From the NCBI GenBank assembly GCA_034927345.1, contig JAYFQE010000012.1, forward strand, positions 1 through 64,000: a stretch of 64,000 bases of DNA, written 5' to 3'. The position numbers and the translations under genes are program-made. Below are positions 61,547 through 64,000 of the stretch, piece after piece. The DNA comes from JAYFQE01 sp034927345. Lineage in GTDB: Bacteria; Bacillota; Clostridia; Saccharofermentanales; UBA5734. Under the pieces are notes generated by a model. It saw only the letters and a list, made by a program, of their open reading frames with translations, made no database searches and was not told the origin of the DNA. The first letter of the stretch is position 1. Every line of letters starts with the position of its first letter.

Positions 61547-63637
61547 ATGCCCAATTATCTTGTCGAACGATTCACAGATCATTATTATAGACTGATTAAT
61601 CAAGCCGGCGTCCGTCAAGCCAGACCACAGGCCGAAGGTAATGAAAATTTCAATACGTGTTGGGACGGCGCCTTGTCGCCGGACGGCACCATGTATTTTT
61701 CATTGTCATCAGAAGCCGGAAAATGCGACCATGCCAAACTGGTTCGTTATGAATATGAGCAAAACAAGATCGTTGATTGTTTTCATGCCGGAGACCTTAT
61801 TCTACCGAATGAGCGGAATCTTCCCGCCAGCAAATTACATACCTCAATCAATTTCCTACCGGATGGAAGAGTCATTGCGACAACACATTCAACCGATAAA
61901 GCCAAAAATCATCCTGAATGGATGCCGATGGGATATCATAATCACGTATGGGAAGGATTCCCCGGATCACATATCCTCGTCTATGATCCAAAGACCGGCA
62001 AATCAGAAAACTGGGGGATTCCTGTTCCGCATGAATCAATTTACGGAGCCAAATATGATCCTAAACACAATCGGCTTTATATGATTGGTTTTATGCGCGG
62101 CCATGTCTATGCATACGATCTTGATCAAAAGCGCGTCAAGGATCTTGGCAAAGCCGCCGAGTTGTATTGTTACCGTCTGGTGTTAGGCGCCGACGGCAAT
62201 ATTTACGGCTGCACAAAGACCGGATTCTATTGGCGTATCAATACGGAAATGAACAAACTTGAAGACTTGAACTATACGGTTCCAGATCTGCCTGGCCCCG
62301 GGCATTATGTTAACAACACCTGGTATAAATACCTGGTATGCGGGCGCAATCATTCATCTGGCCAGTTTATTTACCTGGCAAATCTTTGCGCCGACAGTCT
62401 GTTGAAATTTGATTTTACAACTCAAAAGTTTTCAACCGTTGGCAGCTTAGTTCCTAAAGATGGCTTGATGGCTTATCCGAACGAATTCACAGACCATCAC
62501 TGCGATACTTTTGCCATCGATAAATATGGCGTGATTTGGTATCAATACTATCTGTGGAATGTGCAAAATACGGAAAATATCCGCTACAATCTGCCCAATT
62601 ATCTCATGCGGTGGGATGTTGAAAACGGCAAGGAGCCTGAATTGATGGGCGTTCTCGGTACGCCGAACTGGATTCAGCGGTTAACGACAGAGATGGAAAT
62701 CGATCAAGAGCGGGATATCCTGTATAGTGTTGATGCCGGCAGGGGTTTTGCTGAAGATGGGCCGAGCATCGTCGCGATTGACTTGGCGGAATTCCGTTCT
62801 CATATGTACGAACCGGGTCCATTACCTGTCGATGATTTTTTAAAGCCTGTCGATATGACACCTGCTGAAATCAGCCTGCGCGATGAACGGATCCGGAATA
62901 AAGCCGGGGAAGAAGTTACGGCGAATAATCCTTTCCAGGCATTTCCCATAAAAAATTGCTTCCCTGTGCGCATTTGGAGAAGCGTTCCACATACTGAGAT
63001 CGAAGAATCAGCCGTTATCGGTATGTGTTATGACGAAACTGGGTTGCTTCATGTTGTTTGCGGAAAATCCGGTATTTTTGATCAGGCGAGATTTATTTTC
63101 AAAATACAGGACCGCCAGATAATTGAACGGCTGGATTTTAACGCAGTTGACCCAATTTATAAAAAGTGGCTGGAATCGCATATTCTACCTGACCGGTTTA
63201 CGTTTGACGCGTCGATTCGTTTACCGGAGGCAACCGGCCGGCGATACCGAGCTGTTGCTTCAGCCGTTGCGGACTGGAACCAAGACCGCCGAATTGTCGG
63301 GACGCTGGATGCCCTGATGGCTATCGTCAATCCGGATAATTCCGTCTATTCGCTGGGCAATGCCGCGGCGTATGGTCCGGTGCGCTGTTTGTGTACTAAC
63401 AAAGCGAAGGATAAATTATGGGGTGTTGCCGGCGATGACGAAGATCTGGGATATGTTTTTACCTACGATGACCAAAAGGGTTTAAATCAATTAGGTATCA
63501 TTAATTATAATACCCATGGTTATTATGGTACGACAGCCTCTAATATTTTATCCAGTATTGTGCTCAACTTCCAAGAAGATACACTAGCAATCGGCGGTGC
63601 GGATCGGATCGCAACGGTTCATATTGTAAGCTTGTAA
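61547..63637 (+). CDS. Putative cytoplasmic beta-propeller enzyme of unknown function
   Basis: The 696-residue protein repeats a motif of a Gly-Asp turn followed by a hydrophobic strand (SPDGTMYFSLS, LPDGRVIATTHS, GADGNIYGCTK, DKYGVIWYQYY), as in beta-propellers. No signal peptide is present. Histidines that could form an active or metal site include KLHTSINF, GYHNHVWEGFPGSH and FTDHHCD. Beta-propeller polysaccharide lyases (such as oligogalacturonate lyases) use His and metal in this way, so a lyase or hydrolase role is a guess. It ends the third transporter cluster and probably processes the imported sugar. GGGGGAGGATAACCT precedes the ATG. Confidence 0.6.
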   Translation: MPNYLVERFTDHYYRLINQAGVRQARPQAEGNENFNTCWDGALSPDGTMYFSLSSEAGKCDHAKLVRYEYEQNKIVDCFHAGDLILPNERNLPASKLHTSINFLPDGRVIATTHSTDKAKNHPEWMPMGYHNHVWEGFPGSHILVYDPKTGKSENWGIPVPHESIYGAKYDPKHNRLYMIGFMRGHVYAYDLDQKRVKDLGKAAELYCYRLVLGADGNIYGCTKTGFYWRINTEMNKLEDLNYTVPDLPGPGHYVNNTWYKYLVCGRNHSSGQFIYLANLCADSLLKFDFTTQKFSTVGSLVPKDGLMAYPNEFTDHHCDTFAIDKYGVIWYQYYLWNVQNTENIRYNLPNYLMRWDVENGKEPELMGVLGTPNWIQRLTTEMEIDQERDILYSVDAGRGFAEDGPSIVAIDLAEFRSHMYEPGPLPVDDFLKPVDMTPAEISLRDERIRNKAGEEVTANNPFQAFPIKNCFPVRIWRSVPHTEIEESAVIGMCYDETGLLHVVCGKSGIFDQARFIFKIQDRQIIERLDFNAVDPIYKKWLESHILPDRFTFDASIRLPEATGRRYRAVASAVADWNQDRRIVGTLDALMAIVNPDNSVYSLGNAAAYGPVRCLCTNKAKDKLWGVAGDDEDLGYVFTYDDQKGLNQLGIINYNTHGYYGTTASNILSSIVLNFQEDTLAIGGADRIATVHIVSL

Positions 63638-63728
63638 ATCATGGAAGGGTCGCTGTGGGAAATGCTGCAGCGGTCCTTCTGGTAAAATCAAAACATTTTT
63701 CTTGTTTATTATCCTTAAACTGAATTTG

Positions 63729-63764
63729 CCGCATCCCGCAGAGAACCTGCAGGATGCGGTTTTT
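63729..63764 (+). terminator. Rho-independent terminator
   Basis: CCGCATCC (63729-63736) pairs with GGATGCGG (63752-63759); GCAG and CTGC form an inner stem. TTTTT (63760-63764) follows. It ends the third transporter operon. Confidence 0.8.
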
Positions 63765-63794
63765 GATATGCTCTGACATTTTTGCAGAAATCTG

Positions 63795-63823
63795 TTGACG
63801 TCTGAAAAAATCTGTTCTATGAT
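63795..63823 (+). promoter_or_regulatory. Promoter of the gene starting at 63981
   Basis: TTGACG at 63795-63800 and TATGAT at 63818-63823 have a 17-base spacer. The leader to the start codon is about 150 bases, long enough to hold regulation. Confidence 0.72.
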
Positions 63824-63980
63824 GTACCTGTTTGATATAGAAAAACAATTGATTTATATATTCATTATTAACGAATATATAATCGCATTTACAACTTCCA
63901 CTTCGATTCTGCGTCAAGGATGATACAAACAACAATCCAGCCATTCGTCAAATCATAACCACCCTTTGAAAGGAGATCTT

Positions 63981-64000
63981 ATGGAAAAGTTCAAACAAGA
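63981..64000 (+). CDS. Start of a gene cut off by the window end
   Basis: ATG at 63981 follows a strong AAAGGAGATCTT ribosome binding site and a promoter. Only six or so codons (MEKFKQ) are visible, so no function can be given. Confidence 0.6.

Larger units (their letters stand above)
63638..63980. other. Intergenic region with two hairpins and a promoter
   Basis: A 12-base-pair stem with two wobbles spans about 63643-63680, close to the beta-propeller stop. A clear terminator follows at 63729-63764 and a strong promoter at 63795-63823. The remainder up to the next start is AT-rich with no gene. Confidence 0.65.

Noticed and set aside
1..64000. CRISPR array, tRNA, rRNA, transposase, prophage genes
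   Set aside because: No regularly spaced repeats, cloverleaf patterns, conserved rRNA segments or transposase-like proteins were seen.

Overview
The window looks like a chromosomal segment of a Gram-positive, Firmicutes-type bacterium, probably an anaerobic or gut/soil Clostridia- or Paenibacillus-like organism. The evidence is strong AGGAGG-type ribosome binding sites, frequent TTG/GTG starts, near-consensus sigma-A promoters (TTGACA-N17-TATAAT), lipobox-anchored binding proteins, LplB/LplC-type permeases, a YesMN-type two-component system, ROK/LacI/AraC regulators and an nfeD-floA operon. I saw no rRNA, tRNA, CRISPR array, transposase or phage gene. Species cannot be named from the sequence.

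Almost the whole window is a sugar and glycan utilisation region. (1) 149-4696: a six-hairpin-type glycosidase candidate and a GH36-like alpha-galactosidase candidate. (2) 4939-11874: LmbE-type deacetylase, DegT aminotransferase, TIM-barrel isomerase, Gfo/Idh dehydrogenase, xylose isomerase-like enzyme and glutamate dehydrogenase. (3) 11909-15655: an AraC regulator divergent from a TIM-barrel epimerase/lyase, a Gfo/Idh enzyme and a ThuA-like protein. (4) 15694-17638: nfeD, floA and a small Pro/Ala-rich protein. (5) 17645-23800: a membrane-bound AraC regulator divergent from a binding protein plus two permeases. (6) 23931-27720, minus strand: a TIM-barrel protein, a ROK repressor and a second DegT aminotransferase, sharing a TTGAACAA motif upstream of each gene. 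(7) 27932-31955: a deacetylase-like protein, an SMP-30 lactonase and two overlapping Gfo/Idh-type genes.

(8) 32057-35487, minus strand: ROK repressor, ceramidase-like hydrolase and AraC regulator, divergent from a PHP-domain hydrolase. (9) 36621-41466: LacI regulator and a second transporter. (10) 41747-50574: Gfo/Idh, NagB-like deaminase, two tandem beta-lactamase-fold hydrolases, an NAD-dependent epimerase, a GH4 enzyme and another Gfo/Idh. (11) 50697-52891: LacI regulator and an MFS transporter. (12) 53041-63637: response regulator, histidine kinase, binding protein, two permeases, a second closely similar binding protein and a 696-residue beta-propeller-like protein. A further gene begins at 63981.

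The genes fit a common scheme: lipoprotein-dependent uptake of oligosaccharides, then cytoplasmic trimming by enzymes without signal peptides, many of which use NAD-dependent redox chemistry (six Gfo/Idh-type proteins, one GH4, one epimerase) plus TIM-barrel isomerases. The set resembles oxidative (3-keto sugar) glycoside cleavage rather than plain hydrolysis. That reading is an inference; families and motifs are what the sequence shows. Each cluster has its own regulator, and candidate operators were found for several. No ABC ATPase gene is present, so the three transporters must borrow one encoded elsewhere.
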